Assembly (NCBI GenBank): GCA_023333565.1
Contig: JAJKFH010003438.1
Location: 82,624 to 146,623 of the forward strand
Length of the DNA stretch: 64,000 bases
Direction: 5' to 3'
Origin: Puffinus mauretanicus
Taxonomy: Eukaryota; Chordata; Aves; Procellariiformes; Procellariidae
Shown here: in pieces, positions 63,720 through 64,000 of the stretch
Layout of the letters: the number at the start of each line of letters is the position of its first letter
Numbering within the stretch: position 1 is the stretch's first letter
Notes under the pieces: generated by a model
Told to the model about the DNA's origin: nothing
The model's input: the letters and a program-made list of their open reading frames with translations, nothing else
Databases searched by the model: none
Translations under genes and position numbers: made by a program

Positions 63720-64000
63720 TCATAGAATCACAGAATCATAGAATCATTAAGATTGGAAAAGACCTCTAAGATCATCGAGTCCAACTGTCAACCCAACACC
63801 ACCATACCCGCTACACCATGTCCCTAAGCGCCTCATCTACACGTCTTTTAAATACTTCCAGGGATGGTGACTCAACCACTTCCCTGGGCAGCCTGTTCCA
63901 AGGCCTGACCACTCTTTCAGTAAAGAAATTTTTCCAAATGTCCAATCTAAACCTCCCTTGGTGCAACTTGAGGCCATTTCCTATTGTCCTATCGCTAGTT
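63720..64000 (-). mobile_element. CR1-type LINE 3' tail (minus strand), cut by window end
   Basis: The left edge shows ATAGAATCACAGAATCATAG octamers (the CR1 3' terminus read in reverse). The complement of standard tail blocks follows, such as 'gatcatcgagtccaac', 'cttccctgggcagcctgttcc' and 'aatgtccaatctaaacctccc'. It is closely similar in wording to the + strand copy at 37946-38425, so it probably belongs to the same young subfamily. The element continues past the window. Confidence 0.92.

Overview
The window looks like a piece of a bird chromosome. It is AT-rich and sparse in genes. It carries five 3'-tail fragments of CR1-type LINEs, whose 3' ends show the ATTCTATG-type octamer repeats typical of avian CR1. 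It also carries three LTRs of one avian endogenous-retrovirus superfamily. No bacterial-style gene arrangement, CRISPR array, rRNA or tRNA gene was recognised. Most long stretches hold only short, non-conserved-looking open frames and simple repeats, as expected of intergenic or intronic DNA.

The dominant feature is a nearly complete provirus on the + strand at 41930-48576. It has a 517-bp 5' LTR, a primer-binding site matching the 3' end of tRNA-Lys(1,2), and a gag-like region in two overlapping frames. The second gag frame is followed, in the same frame and after a single TAG, by a protease-RT-RNase H-integrase polyprotein. A polypurine tract and a 501-bp 3' LTR complete it. A 4-bp direct repeat (TAGC) flanks it. 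There is no env, no dUTPase and no visible gag zinc knuckle. Pol motif spelling and the Lys(1,2) primer site point to a class III (ERV-L / spumavirus-related) lineage. Two frame breaks (gag, integrase) make this copy defective. The LTRs differ by roughly 14 substitutions plus indels, so the insertion is not recent but not ancient.

Layout: 1-483 is the remnant of a minus-strand LTR cut by the window edge. 1868-2570 is a + CR1 tail. 8128-8735 is an old minus CR1. 15336-15935 is a minus-strand solo LTR related to the provirus. 27504-27860 is a minus CR1. 37946-38425 is a + CR1. 41930-48580 is the provirus with its 3' target repeat. 63720-64000 is a minus CR1 running off the window. Between these lie unannotatable stretches with simple repeats, several striking perfect or near-perfect inverted repeats (5478, 11349, 14942, 15099) and a duplicated ~49-bp segment (31182 and 33231).

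Three exon-like segments on the + strand (23962-24096, 35959-36094, 39075-39181) have good splice signals, one fully open frame each, and mutually compatible phases. They may be internal exons of an unidentified host gene, but each could also arise by chance, so they are given with low confidence.
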